Shown here: positions 11,702 to 23,409 of the stretch, piece by piece | How the letters are laid out: each line of letters begins with the position of its first letter | Position numbering within the stretch: position 1 is the stretch's first letter | NCBI GenBank assembly: GCA_002946415.1 | Contig: NJPS01000013.1 | Location: 1,178,001-1,242,000 of the forward strand | Direction of reading: 5' to 3' | DNA length: 64,000 nucleotides | Origin: Rutstroemia sp. NJR-2017a BVV2 | Taxonomy: Eukaryota; Ascomycota; Leotiomycetes; Helotiales; Rutstroemiaceae | Position numbers and translations under genes: made by a program | The notes under the pieces: generated by a model | Seen by the model: the letters and a program-made list of their open reading frames with translations, nothing else | The model's database searches: none | Told to the model about the DNA's origin: nothing

Positions 11702-13719
11702 GTTTGGAGTGGTAATGATTTCTCGGTCCTTCCCGTGCTAGAGATGTCGAGGAAAGTATCTTTTAAGCTTCCACAAAGTTCAGAGCCGATTCTCTTTCCG
11801 CGCTCTTGTTCAGTGTGCGACAGGTGGTATTCAATGGCTGAAAGGCATACTATAGTCTAACGGATGGGTTGAAGGTGTGAGTCGATGTTTTTATCTTCAC
11901 TATCGTCATCAAATTCCCTTCACTCGAAATTCGTGCGCCGCGGACGAGTGTGCCGACCTTATCGGAGTGAGCTTACTCGAACGGTATGGCTTACAGGAAC
12001 ATGATCGGTTCGAGTCGCGCGAAGTATAGCAAGATGCCAGATGCGAGACGAAGAAGCTGCGGTATTGATAGAACAGAGAAAGAATTGAGCTTCCTAGGAG
12101 GAAATGATGGAGGCTGGTATCACAACATATACTCACCTTAGGCCCGGCTCTTCTCTCAACCAACTCATCTATTCAATTTCCATGGAAAAAAGACGAATCT
12201 TGATCCAGCGGAAGAGCAGGTAGGCCTGCAGAGGTGCATGCAACTGTGGGTGGCTGCTTTGGCCGCGAGCTGGGTTGGCACAGATCAATTGGGCAGGAAG
12301 GCGCCCACCAAATTCGATGTGCGAAACGAATGAGAAGAGGTGAACAAGCAGTCTCTCAGCACGAAGCGAAAAGCGGCACCACATACAAGGCTCGTGGAGC
12401 GGCGGTGACGGGTTTGAAAGAGGAGCTCGAGATGCAGCTAAACAATGGGGAGCGGGTACAATTGAGGGACAACTGAGGTACAATCGGTACAATCAAGGTA
12501 CCAACGAACGCAGCCGGTCTCGTATGTACGAAATACGGTAGCTGTCGAACCTGTATCACTGATGCGATGGAGTCAAGGCGTGCGGAGGAGGAACTGGAAC
12601 TAGCACTGGTCTTCCTGCTACGAAGTACGCAACTTACATCACAGATTCCATAACTTACATCACAGATTCCTAGCATTGCATGCAATTGCATGTGTGACAA
12701 TTGCGGGAAAGTAGCTCGACTGCTAACAGTGATAGGCAATTCGCACAAAAAGCAAACATCCAGATGCAAAGCCCAAGCACCAACCCTTCCTTTCCACTCC
12801 ATCTTACCAATAGAAACGCCAGAAACGCCAGAAACGCCAGAACCTCCGAGTCCTCTTGGCTAACACAGTCTGAAGCTCGTCCAACTGCCCCTACATACGA
12901 AGTATAAACCACAACCATATATAGCCTACAAGAGGGGTCCCTTCTCTGCTACTGCACTGTCGGTAGTTAGTGTTGTTTTACCAATCCATCGCACTGATAC
13001 GGCCGCTGATTGATCGATTGATTCATTGATTGATTGATTCATTGATTGATTGATTGACACCTGGCCTCCTGGTAGAGATAGATACTAACGCAGGTGTAAG
13101 GTGTAAGGTGTAAGGTTATCTGGTTGGAACTTGTGCAACTTTGAAACATCGTGCGGAAGGTCAAAACTTCAAGGGGATGGGGACGGACCTAGAGAGACTC
13201 AGGGTCCCTTAAGATCAAAGCAGATCCGACCTCCTGCCTCTTACCTATCTCCAACCTCCAACTCCAAACCTCCAATTCACTGCTTATTTTATTAATACCT
13301 TTGACTCGTATTTCGTATAACCATTCAGCCCTCTCCTGTATTATCTAGAGTTGTCTAAGAGGCAAACTCGTCCCAAACACCGACCCATCCTTTGTGGCAA
13401 ACCGATTCGTGCTTACTCTGCACACTGCCCTGTCGCACCTAAACGGTCTCTCGATTGCTTGATACCACCTTACCAAAAGAAACCACTTACGAATCCTTTG
13501 TTCACTTACCCATTGAATACATATCATTTTCGCAACGACCACATTCGCACAATTCTGTAGCATCGTGCGGTATTCTACAGTATCGAATTCAAACAGCCTT
13601 ATCAATGCGCTATTGCTAATCGTGTTGCGTTATTTACTTTTCCTTTCATCCCGTCCGTCGGGAGGTAGTTGGTTTCTCGAACCCACTGCACTGAACTCGC
13701 GCGGGTTCCTACACACGAT
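11702..13719. other. Divergent promoter region with short tandem repeats
   Basis: This lies between the divergent starts of the PhoD-like gene (minus) and KEX2 (plus), and should carry both promoters and leaders. I see no gene. Small tandem repeats include AGAAACGCC x3 (12812-12838), a GATT/GATTC array with a 16-bp period (13007-13057) and GGTGTAA x3 (13093-13113). Confidence 0.5.
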
Positions 13720-16424
13720 ATGAAATTAAGTCCTTTTCTGGGCCTGCTCGGTCTGGGTTATCTAGCAAGTGCCTCGAGTCTGCGACCACGAAATTACAAT
13801 GCGAACGATTATTACATCCTCCACATCGATCCCACCGTCGACCCAACACTGGTAGCGGCGAAACTGGGTCTGGCACACGAGGGCCAACTGGGAGAGTTGG
13901 AAGACCACCACATATTCTCGACATTCAAGCAAGAAGAAGATATCGTACACACGGCCTTGAAGGAGAGAAAACGGCGGAAGCGGACGTTGGGAGACTACGA
14001 CATCCTAGATGGAGTCAAGTTCGCGCAGAAACAAAAGTTGAAGGCTCGCATGGAGAAGAGAGGACCTATACCGCCAGCGCCGGAAGGATATTTGGAGACT
14101 CGACAAGATTCAGCAGCGCCGGTTGATTCTGCAATTGTGAAACAGCAACAGGTTGCTAAAGCGTTGGGAATCAAGGACCCAATCTTCAAGGATCAATGGC
14201 ATTTATTCAACCCGGTACAAGTCGGACATGATGTTAATGTAACGGATGTTTGGATGCAAAATATCACTGGCAAAGGATCCATTGTTGCTATTGTGGATGA
14301 TGGTTTGGACATGTACAGCAACGACTTGAAGGCCAATTACTACGCCGAAGGTTCTTACGATTTTAACGAGAATACCCTGGAGCCAAAACCCCGCTTGGAC
14401 GATGACAAACACGGTACCCGATGCGCAGGAGAAGTTTCAGCTGTCAAGAATGATGTGTGTGGTGTAGGTGTTGCTTGGGATTCCAAAATCGCCGGTATTC
14501 GTATCTTGTCCAAGATGATCACAGATGCCGATGAAGCGGTCGCCATGAATTACGCCTACCAGAACAACCAAATTTACTCTTGCTCTTGGGGTCCACCTGA
14601 TGATGGAAGATCCATGGATGCTCCAGGTATTCTCATCAAAAAGGCGATGGTAAATGCTGTTCAGAAAGGCCGAGGCGGTTTAGGATCTATCTACGTTTTT
14701 GCATCCGGAAACGGTGCTGCAAATGAAGATAACTGTAACTTCGACGGGTATACCAACAGTATCTACAGTATCACTGTCGGAGCTATCGACCGAAAGGGAC
14801 TTCACCCTTACTATTCCGAGAAATGCTCTGCTCAACTTGTTGTTACCTACAGTAGTGGCAGTGGGGATGCCATTGTAAGTATTGTGACTCACTCCAATCA
14901 GAAAGATACTAATTGTGCCACAGCATACGACTGATGTTGGCGCTAACGCATGTTATTCGGGCCATGGTGGTACTTCTGCTGCCGCTCCTCTCGCAGCCGG
15001 TATCTTTGCATTGGTTCTGCAGATCCGCCCAGATCTTACCTGGAGAGACATGCAATACCTTGTTATGCAAACAGCTTTGCCAATTGACATAGAAACTGGA
15101 GATTGGCAAACAACATCAATTGGCAAGAAGTTCAGTCACACCTTTGGATATGGAAAGATTGATACTTGGGCAACTATTGAAGCCGCCAAGAACTTCCAGA
15201 ATGTCAAACCTCAAGCTTGGTTTTATTCGCCATGGATCCACGTAAACCAAGCCATTCCACAAGGAGAGGAAGGTCTAGCTGTCTCTTTCGAAGTCACTGC
15301 TGCTATGCTCCAAGAAGCCAATGTTGAGAGACTTGAGCATGTTCAGGTTACGATGAATATTGCCCATTCTAAGCGTGGTGATCTGAGCGTCGATTTGGTT
15401 AGTCCTGACAAGGTCGTCAGTCACCTCTCAACCACCCGTAGATTTGACACCGATCCCGATGGATACGAAGATTGGACATTCATGTCTGTTGTTCACTGGT
15501 TAGTTCACACGCACCCCAACCCACCTCTCACACATATACTAACCATTGTACAGGGGTGAATCCGGCATAGGAACCTGGACCATCATCGTCAAAGACACCG
15601 CAATAAACGAACACAACGGAACCTTCACAGACTGGCATCTCAAACTCTGGGGTGAATCCATCGACGCTTCCAAAGCCACTCTCCTCCCCCTCCCCACCGA
15701 ACACGACGACGACAACCACGCTGACATCCAAACCACCACCATCTCCGGCACCACCACCTCCGTCACCTCCCTCCCCACCGGCACCTCCACAAACCTCATG
15801 TCCAACCCCACCGACCACCCCGACCGTCCCGTCAACGCCAAACCCACCGGCACCGAAGACGAGCTCAAATCCCCCACATCCATCGCCTCCGCCGCGCCCG
15901 ACGCATCCTCTACAAACTCCACCTGGATCCCCTCATTCCTCCCCACCTTCGGCGTCTCCTCCAAAACCCAGATCTGGATCTACGGCGCCATCGGCCTAAT
16001 CGCAGTTTTCTGCTCCGGTCTCGGCGTCTACCTGTTCATGGCGAGACGAAAGCGGTTGAGGAATAACCCGCGCGACGAGTGGGAATTCGATTTATTGGAA
16101 GAAGACGAGGCGGAAGGGTTGGCTGGCAAGGGGAAGAAGGGCGGGAAGAGGAGGGCGGGTGAGCTGTATGATGCGTTTGCGGCGGGCAGCGAAGATGAAG
16201 ATGAGGAGGGGGAGGGGTATAGGGATAGGGTGAGAGAGGGGGGGGATGAGAATGAGAAGAAATTGTATGAGGATAGTGAGGAGGAGGGGAGTGGGAGTGG
16301 AAGTGGGAGTGGAAGTGGGCATCATGTTATTGGGGGGGAGAGTGATGAGGATAGTGATGATGACGATGAGGAGGATGATGAGGAGGTGAGGGATGAGAAG
16401 AGTGCAGGGTTGTTGAAGAAGTAG
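13720..16424 (+). CDS. KEX2: Kexin (Kex2-type) proprotein convertase
   Basis: Three exons, join(13720..14874, 14924..15498, 15554..16424), give 866 residues. Kexin is a Ca-dependent serine endoprotease of the trans-Golgi network that cuts secretory precursors after Lys-Arg or Arg-Arg. The order of parts is: signal peptide 1-19, propeptide with a candidate autocleavage site Lys113-Arg114 (MEKR|GP), subtilisin domain with Asp193 (IVDDGLD), His231 (KHGTRCAG), oxyanion Asn331 (SGNG) and Ser403 (GGTSAAAP), P-domain to about 610 (WGESGIGTW), Ser/Thr-rich stalk, membrane helix about 717-739, then an acidic tail. The tail has EWEFDLL (752-758) and YDAF (from 782), resembling trans-Golgi retrieval signals, and a Gly-Ser repeat. 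I chose the ATG at 13720 because it gives a good signal peptide. An in-frame ATG at 13669 would prepend 17 hydrophilic residues. Confidence 0.95.
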
Positions 16425-17066
16425 ATGGTGATGGTGATGGGCTGATAGGGCGGATATGCATGCTTTGGTGATGTGGGTAGGGGAAGTTATTGCATAGGTT
16501 TAGATAGATAGATGCGTATTGGCATAGGTAAGCTAAGTTGAGTGGAACTTCGTGGGAACATGCCTGGGGAGGGGAAGGAGATGAAATGAGACGAAGTATG
16601 TGGAGGAAGGGCTTTTGGATTAAAGCTACTATCCAATTAACAAATCATTCGATAAATCAATCGAAAGCATCGTTTTGGCGTCAAAGAGATCAGGTTGCAG
16701 TATTGTGTTTGTGTTATCTATCTTTCATCTATCTAGGCACCCATCGTTGTGTGTATTTTGTATGTCTGTCTTATATTATGTTGTATGTAAATATAAATGA
16801 AAGAATGTATCCTCCTATCTATGTCATCTCAACTCGACTCGACTCGACTATATCTTCGAAAACCAACCCATTCCCCTTCCCAATTCCAAGTTCCCAGTCT
16901 CGGTCCTACTCCTTCTAATCCCAGTCTTAGTTACCCATTCATATACTTCTTACTCGTACAGTTTAGTTACTTGTTTTTTGTCTATTATATATATGTATAT
17001 ATCGTACTACACAATACATATATAGAGGATACAATACAATACAAACTCCTTCCCTCTTATCCTGTG

Positions 17067-17096
17067 AACTCAACTCAACTCAACTCAACTCAACTC
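17067..17096 (+). repeat. (AACTC)6 microsatellite
   Basis: Six perfect tandem copies of AACTC lie in the KEX2-SNX4 convergent intergenic region. Confidence 0.95.
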
Positions 17097-17250
17097 ATCC
17101 GCTCCACACATTTCATTTCATTTCATTCCGCTCGATGCGTCCATCTATTGAAGTCAGTTTAACTGCGTTTGTCGGAGTCAGTTCAAATCTGATAGACGTA
17201 TAGATTCATGTTTATCGCTTTCAACGTAAGTGAAGTTTTACGTTAATGCA

Positions 17251-17380
17251 AGGTAAGGTAAGGCAAGGTAAGGTAAGGCAAGGTAAGGTAAGGCAAGGTA
17301 AGGTAAGGCAAGGTAAGGTAAGGCAAGGTAAGGTAAGGCAAGGTAAGGCAAGGTAAGGTAAGGTAAGGTAAGGTAAGGTA
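17251..17380 (+). repeat. AGGTA/AGGCA higher-order pentanucleotide array
   Basis: Twenty-six pentamers run without interruption. The first 90 bp are six copies of a 15-bp unit (AGGTA AGGTA AGGCA), then one AGGTA AGGCA pair, then six plain AGGTA units. The array contains 18 copies of GTAAG on the plus strand, the same core that starts many introns in this window. Confidence 0.97.
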
Positions 17381-17450
17381 ATAAAGCATTATAATCCATC
17401 TCAGTCCACTCCCAACGCCTGCCTGCCTGCCTGACCTATCCGACTAGTCC

Positions 17451-17490
17451 AGACCAGACCAGACCAGACCAGACCAGACCAGACCAGACT
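17451..17490 (+). repeat. (AGACC)n microsatellite
   Basis: Seven AGACC units followed by one AGACT, about 70 bp after the AGGTA array and about 95 bp before the SNX4 stop codon. Confidence 0.95.
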
Positions 17491-17583
17491 ACACCGGACA
17501 CCAATCAATACATGCATACATACAGCTCTTTCTTTCTCTCCTGGCTTCTTATCTTCCTTCTTTCTTACTATCCCCACCCCCTC

Positions 17584-19055
17584 TTACGCCTCCACCCCCT
17601 CCCCCTCCCTAACAACCACCTCCCCCTCCCCCATCTCCCTCACATAACCCTCCCAAATCCCCAACACCCCCTCATAAAACCCTCTATGCGCATCCGCCAG
17701 CCCGCCCAGTTGACTCTTAAACTCGACCCTCTTAATCCTCTCGAAATCCGCCACCTCCCTCACCACCTCCTCATCAAACGCCTCCGTCGTCTTCTTCGCT
17801 TCCTCGACTTCTCTCGTCAGCTCATCGATGCGAAGTTCCAGACGGCGTAACCTTTCTCTCCGACTCTGTTCATGGTCCACTCCGCGCACGTCTTCGATTT
17901 TACTCCGGATGAATCCCCCTGCGCCTGTAAGTGCGGACGAGCCGTGTGAGGAAGCAAGCACGTCTCGGTCGGTTGTAGATTTGGCGAGGTATTCGGTTAG
18001 TTGTTCGAAATCAAGTTGTTTCTGCTCGCGCGCCTTAAGTAGGTTTTTCACCGCCGTGCTATAAGCCTGCATATCGCGAAGACTACCAAGGTAATTCTGA
18101 TCCGTATGATCTTTAAGATTCTTGATCCCAGAACTAGTATCCTCGACACTCGCGCTAAAAGCATGAACGCTCGGCGCCACGCCCGGTTCGAGATTAATTA
18201 GCCGCTGGAACTGCTCAGCCAGGTCTTTATAGTCGGCTTCGAGATCGCCTTCGCGGCGGGCGACGCGGGCGACGATTTTTTCAATGTGCCCGAGGTCTTC
18301 GTCCAGTTTGTCCGATTTCTCTTTCACTTCGATGAAGCGCTTGTCTGGCTTGTGTACCTTGGTGAAGGCGTTGATGAAGGTGTCGGTGAAGTTGTCGAAG
18401 ACGCCCGAGGCTTGCTCGTCCCGCGAGGAGCCGCGTTGTGGGCGGGAGCGCATGGTGGCGTTCCAGTCGGTGCTTTCGAGGAAGAGGATCAGGATGGCGC
18501 TGCGCCGGAGAACGGGGTGTAGTGTTAGGCGGGTGAGGAACCGGTTGAGGGAGTTGGCGCGGCGTTGCGTGAAGTCGGTGCCGAACCGGTCGCCGCGGAC
18601 ATACTCCATTTTGTGCTTGTCTGGTAAGGGGGGGACGGCGCAGGCGGGGTATTCTCTGAATAGGGTGTTATATAGGAATACAAAATCGGTGAATCGTCTT
18701 CGTACTGTTGTGGTGGGCTTTTGGAAAGAGGGGAATGTGGTCTAGAAGTTATCAGTACAGGGTGATTTTGCGGTGCTCGTAGAGATAGACATACATTCGT
18801 AGTAACTTGATAAGACACAAAGGTATCTTTTGTTCCGTCGTTCTCCTTGATGGGCGATCCCACCATACACTCCAGGACCCCCTCTCCCACTCCAGCGAGG
18901 TCCATTCCATCCGCCATCCTCCCTGCTTGATCCGCGCCGCTATGTATTTCAGCAGCATCGGGAGCCTCGCTGCCATCTTCGCTGCGAGGGCTCGTTATCT
19001 TTGGACTGCCATGGCTGTTCTGCCATTCAATATTGGCAAAGTCGTCGTGATCCAT
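17584..19055 (-). CDS. SNX4: Sorting nexin-4 / Atg24 (PX-BAR protein)
   Basis: Two exons, complement(join(17584..18741, 18795..19055)), give 472 residues. Snx4 binds phosphatidylinositol 3-phosphate on endosomes, retrieves cargo to the Golgi and supports selective autophagy. After an acidic, disordered start, the PX domain (about 55-170) begins GVLECMVG and carries the lipid-binding VRRRFTDF motif (100-107), PPLPDKHK, and the family hallmark MEYVRGDRFG (from 132) followed by LHPVLRRS. Residues from about 190 to 460 are a helical BAR domain with heptad-like charged stretches (FDEEVVREVADFERIK). Length and domain order match fungal Snx4/Atg24. The intron has a GTATGT donor and CTTCTAG acceptor, joining TTN to TTFPSF in phase 0. 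The start gives the expected short acidic N-terminus. Confidence 0.93.
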
Positions 19056-19661
19056 CTTGGGTGGTTATTGTGCGCGGGGCACAGCAGTCGCAATTGGGTA
19101 TGGAGCGACGAGCAAGTGAGATAGTCAAGCAATAAATAACAAGGGAAAATGCTTCTTGTTTAATGCTGAGTATGTATACAATTCTCTTGAACTGTACTCA
19201 TAAAGTCGTGGATGGTATTAGTACTTCTGTAGTGAATCCTGTATGCTTCCTCAATTTCATGCAATCATTGAAGCTTCCCTTACATTGAAGAGGCGCGGGC
19301 CGATGTCATAAGCCTAGTTGCTTTCGCTTGGCATTTGTGGACGGGCCCAGCGCTCAAACTTGGAACCAAGGCCGCTGACCAGGCACATAGGAAACTGGTG
19401 GTCAATGAATTTCATAAGCAAACAAAGAGACAGCTCCAAGTCATTCATATGTTTATTACAAAAAGTCTACATTGTTATTCATTCGCTGTGCCGTGCTGTC
19501 TGAAGCCCATGGCAATCAGCGGTCTATTTCAAAGTTTTTATGGAATCCCCCATTCCAATCCATTTATCCATGCTGAAAAACCAAGTCCCAGAATGCTATA
19601 TCTGTTAAGACAACAAAAGCGAAGAATCTTCAAATGTACATTTCAGGAAGAATTTGAACAA
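19056..19661. other. Intergenic, SNX4 promoter and MDM38 3' flank
   Basis: This separates the SNX4 start from the MDM38 stop, both on the minus strand. It should hold the SNX4 promoter and the MDM38 3' UTR. I see no gene in it. Confidence 0.5.
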
Positions 19662-21374
19662 TCACTTCTTCTCTGATGGCTTTTCCTCGCTTGCCTTTGC
19701 TTGTTGTTGCAACAAGTCGCCCTCCTTCTCCGCAGCAACTGCCTCGCTGACTTGGTCCTTGTTTGAACCATCAGCCTCGGCCGCCTCTAATCTTCGTTCT
19801 TCCTTTTCGTCAATGTCTTCGTTGTCTTGAGGAGTAGCTCTGCCCTCTTCTGTGTTCTCCTCATTCTGCTCGTTCTCTTCCTCGATAAGCTCTTGTTGTT
19901 CCTTGAGAACCTCAAGACGTTGCTTATTGGTTGCAGCACCCTCCGCATCGTGAACCTCAAGCTCGATTTCGTGGAAGAGTTCCTCAGGAATGGATGAAAG
20001 TACACCGGTTAAGGCATCGACTTGGGTAGAGAACTCGGCTTCCTTTCCTTGAGCATACATGTATGCGTTGCTCAAAACTAGAAGAGTAGAGGGTACACCA
20101 TGCTTAAGTCTCAAATCCAACCATGATTGTAAATCATCCCTCAAACGAGCTGGTGACATGCCGTGCGTTCGGAGACCGCGGCTGAGACAAGCAAGTTGAA
20201 GTTCTGGTACCGATAAACTATCGACGCCCTCAAAACTAATCGCTCGGTCGTCTCTCTTGATTTGTCTCATACGATGGCGAATTTGGTATCTGAGCATCAT
20301 GTCGGTTCCAAAGGTGTTCAGGTTCATGTATCTGCACATTCCCACGAGCTGAGGACGCGACAAGTTGTCTAGAGTCAAATCGTCCTTGAAAATTTGACAG
20401 ACTTTAATCACTTCCTCAGCTGATGGTCTCTCTCCTGTAGCTCTAACCTTCCGGAAGAATTGTGCGAACTCCTCTCTTTGAGCATTTGCCGGACTCAATG
20501 GCAAACCGGTCTCCTTCAAGGTGCTTCGCAGGAAGGCACTGACATCCTTTCGTGTTGCTCGTAATGAAGAAACTTTAGCGTCTTTCGATTTCTGACCTTC
20601 GTACGTGCTGGGAAGCATATTTGGGAAGAGCTTGAGAGCAACTGGGAGCAACAATTCCGCGAAAGGGACCAGGACGAACACAGAAAATGGTACTAATCGA
20701 CCAATATCCTGAACTGTCCTGCGTAATTGTCTGTGCTCCCTACGACTGAGCTCATACCCTGCGGCCATCTTCAGAGCCAATCGTGAACTGATCTTGATCT
20801 CAGTTGCCAGCAACTTCGTTCCGTCCCAGTAATGAGCAGCCTCTTTCTTGATCTTTTGTCCGAGAGTCAGCTTCTTCTCCGGCTTTTTTCCCTCCTGCTT
20901 CTCCACGGATTTATCTTTCACTCCGGCCAATTCTGAGAGTGTCAAGGCTTCATGGGCATCAGTCTTGGGTACGGCAGTCGGTTGGTCGTTTGGTATAGCA
21001 TCAATGTCGTGTTTCTCAGCTTGTTTCGCAGCTCCTTTCGTTGGCGCATTGGCGGTAATTGGGAGAGGCTTTTTGGCTTGTTCGGCATTGAATCCTGGTG
21101 GTGGGCCGCCGGAGGGTCCTCCTGATGTATGTGTATCTGTCGAAGCCATTCTCCTGGGAATCAGAATGGCCAAAGCCGTCATCTGTGAAGGGAAGGATCG
21201 AGCATCTCGACGTAAATATGCTGCAGAGGGACGGAGTGATGAACGTTGCACAACACGACCTATGGATTGGTGTCAGTCCCAGGATTGCTGACAGTAAGTT
21301 GATGCATTGAACCAACCTCCGCTCATGAATGACGTTTGCGCGGCATTGCGGACGATTCTTGAGGAAGCACTCAT
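19662..21374 (-). CDS. MDM38: LETM1-domain mitochondrial inner membrane protein Mdm38
   Basis: Two exons, complement(join(19662..21259, 21317..21374)), give 551 residues. LETM1/Mdm38 proteins support K+/H+ homeostasis and ribosome association at the mitochondrial inner membrane. The N-terminus (MSASSRIVRNAAQ, then RVVQRSSLRPSAAYLRRD) is basic, Ser/Ala-rich and nearly free of acidic residues, as in a matrix presequence. A hydrophobic helix lies at about 209-232 (FSVFVLVPFAELLLPVALKLF). It is followed by the LETM1 core with the conserved FPNMLPST segment and LSRPQLVGMCRYMNL. The C-terminus is Glu/Gln-rich coiled coil. The short first exon is supported by joining AGC GGA G to GT CGT GTT and by completing the presequence. 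It is divergent from ADK2, another mitochondrial protein gene. Confidence 0.94.
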
Positions 21375-22559
21375 AATGGAGGTAAATCTCCCCTTAGTAA
21401 CCAAAGAGCACTATCAAGAGAAAGGTCAAAGTCGCAGTATGGGATGGCGTATTGTGTTTGGAAATGAAGGATTATGAAAAACTAATCATATGTAATGTAA
21501 GAAAATGATTGTGTGTAGCGGGATAGTTGTAAAAACTTCTATGTATCCTTTTTCGATGTTTTCGGTCTCTCGGGGCTCTGGGTTTGGCCTCAAGGACTTT
21601 ACGTCGGATTATCCATCTCCGGAACTTGCCGCGCTATTCACGTGCGATGGATGCCCTCAGAACATCTCAGAACGGTGGCCACGGATCCGTATTACGTCCG
21701 CTATTGGCTGACGGGACCGGACTTAAACAGCTCTATCATGCAGAAGTGTTCGCAACATGCGTGGCACGACATCTGGAGATCCAAGTAAGTCAATGGATAT
21801 GGAACAACGAGCAATGGAGCCGTGGATAAATGGTTAAAGGGGAGAGAGCCGATAAGATAGGGGTAGGTGGTAAATTGTTAAATGCGTGTTGTTGTCCGAG
21901 TATCTCCCTCTTCCTCTCCATCTCCCTCACGTGAAGTGTGACAAAGAGGAATGCTCAACTTGGCCTTGCGTGGATTCTCGAAATATGGGGTAAGCAGCAT
22001 GGATCGACCTTTGCCTTCTCAACAGAAAGACAGAAAGCCGGGACGCTAAGACCAAAAGGAAAGTTGTTGTTTGTTGCGCGTGTGAGGTGAGGACCCGCTT
22101 ACGAGCACCGCTTGCAGCGAAGCTTTGGAAGCCCTCGAAGCTTGGAAATCGGTCCAATAATGCATTCCCTTCCATTGCCCTTGTTGACTGACACGCTCAA
22201 CCCGAACGCCGTTACATGTCTCTCCCCGCATGCTTGTGAATCCCCGAGACCTAAGTACCTTCTCTTCATTAATTTGCTGTCGCCTTTCCATTTCTTTTCT
22301 TTGATACCAACCACTCGCACACCTGTCCGATTCACCTCTTGCCTCGCTGCCGTAGAGTGCGGGGTTACAGTTACTAATATCATACCATCACAACCTCATA
22401 ACACTTTTCGCCGGGAGAAAAGGAAATAGTCACCCTCACACCCTCACACCCTCACATCCTTCGCCATTGCTGCGGACGTCCGGCATCTGACAGCCGGGGG
22501 ACTGAAGCCTATATAATCGATACCCCGCGACATTTACACTTTGCACCACAACCAACAGA
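21375..22559. other. Shared divergent promoter of MDM38 and ADK2
   Basis: This 1.2-kb region separates two divergent genes for mitochondrial proteins. No gene is seen inside. The right end has a CACCCT repeat (about 22431-22455) just before the TATA-like element of ADK2. Confidence 0.5.
22510..22516 (+). promoter_or_regulatory. TATA-like element upstream of ADK2
   Basis: TATATAA begins 50 bp before the ADK2 start codon. The short spacing would leave a leader of only a few nucleotides if used as a classical TATA box, so its role is uncertain. Confidence 0.35.
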
Positions 22560-23409
22560 ATGCGACTCAAAAAGGCTGCGAGAATTATTCTGGTCGGCGC
22601 CCCGGGCGTTGGCAAAGGCACGCAGGCAGAACGACTATTACAAAGATTCCCACAGCTTTCTGCCATTAGTTCTGGCGACTTATTGAGGGACAATGTCAAA
22701 AATAGGACTCCGTTAGGTATGCTATATCAAAAACTCCTCGGCAGACTTTAGCTAACCAAAACTCGCAGGTATCAAAGCAGAAAACACAATCAAATCTGGC
22801 GCTCTCGTCCCCGACGCCATGATACTGCGACTCATCACACACGAACTCAAGTCTCGCGGATGGCTATACTCCTCAGCAATGTCGCCGATGACATTAGCGA
22901 CCAGTTCCTTATCTGCCGAAGATATGGGGTCGGATTTTTATGTCGATCAACCATCCCTGGCTCAATCCTATCCGCCTCCTCAAACTTCAGAAGACCCATC
23001 AGCCTCGTTCATCCTCGACGGCTTCCCGCGAACTGCTTCGCAAGCGTCTCAACTAGACTCGCTTATTCCAATCAACCTCGTCGTATCTCTCAAAACACCT
23101 GCATCGGTGATATTGGAACGCATTGCTGGGCGTTGGATTCATGCGCCATCGGGTCGCGTATACAATACTACGTTCAATGCGCCTAAAGTTGCAGGACGTG
23201 ATGATATAACCGGAGAACTCCTCACAAAGCGTCCGGATGATTGTGAAGAAACATGGAAGACAAGACTCAAGAAATTCGAGGAAACAAGTGAACCATTACT
23301 CGAACATTACGATCGCAAAGGAGTACTTTGGGAAGTTGGAGGAAACTCCAGTGATGAGATCAGCCCATTGCTGTTCCGGGAGTTTGAGAAAAGATTTGGA
23401 AGTGTATGA
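22560..23409 (+). CDS. ADK2: Mitochondrial adenylate kinase 2 (GTP:AMP phosphotransferase)
   Basis: Two exons, join(22560..22716, 22769..23409), give 265 residues. The enzyme moves phosphate between a nucleoside triphosphate (GTP preferred in the mitochondrial type) and AMP. The P-loop GAPGVGKGT is at 13-21, the AMP-binding SGDLLRDNV follows, then [18 protein letters not shown] and the LID region [13 protein letters not shown] with GRDDITGE and [14 protein letters not shown]. The LID lacks the four zinc-binding cysteines, as is usual for this type. About 45 residues rich in Ser and Pro are inserted between the AMP-binding half and DGFPRT, longer than in the yeast enzyme. The basic start ([10 protein letters not shown]) could act as an uncleaved mitochondrial signal. 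The intron joins TTA G to GT ATC. The ATG at 22560 sits directly before the P-loop strand. Confidence 0.94.

Larger units (their letters stand above)
16425..17583. other. Convergent intergenic region packed with pentanucleotide repeats
   Basis: This lies between the 3' ends of KEX2 (plus) and SNX4 (minus), with no gene seen. It carries several pentanucleotide arrays: ACTCG x3 (16832-16849), AATAC x3 near 17030, AACTC x6, ATTTC x3-4 (17110-17127), the AGGTA/AGGCA array and AGACC x8. Confidence 0.65.

Noticed and set aside
15528..15964. Minus-strand frames of 96 and 141 codons opposite the KEX2 stalk
   Set aside because: They arise from the C-rich codon usage of the Ser/Thr/Pro stalk on the true strand.
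17136..17200. tRNA-like fold: T-arm with a TTCAAAT loop and a near-matching 7-bp acceptor stem
   Set aside because: Only 34 nt separate acceptor and T-arm, too few for D and anticodon arms, and no A box is seen.
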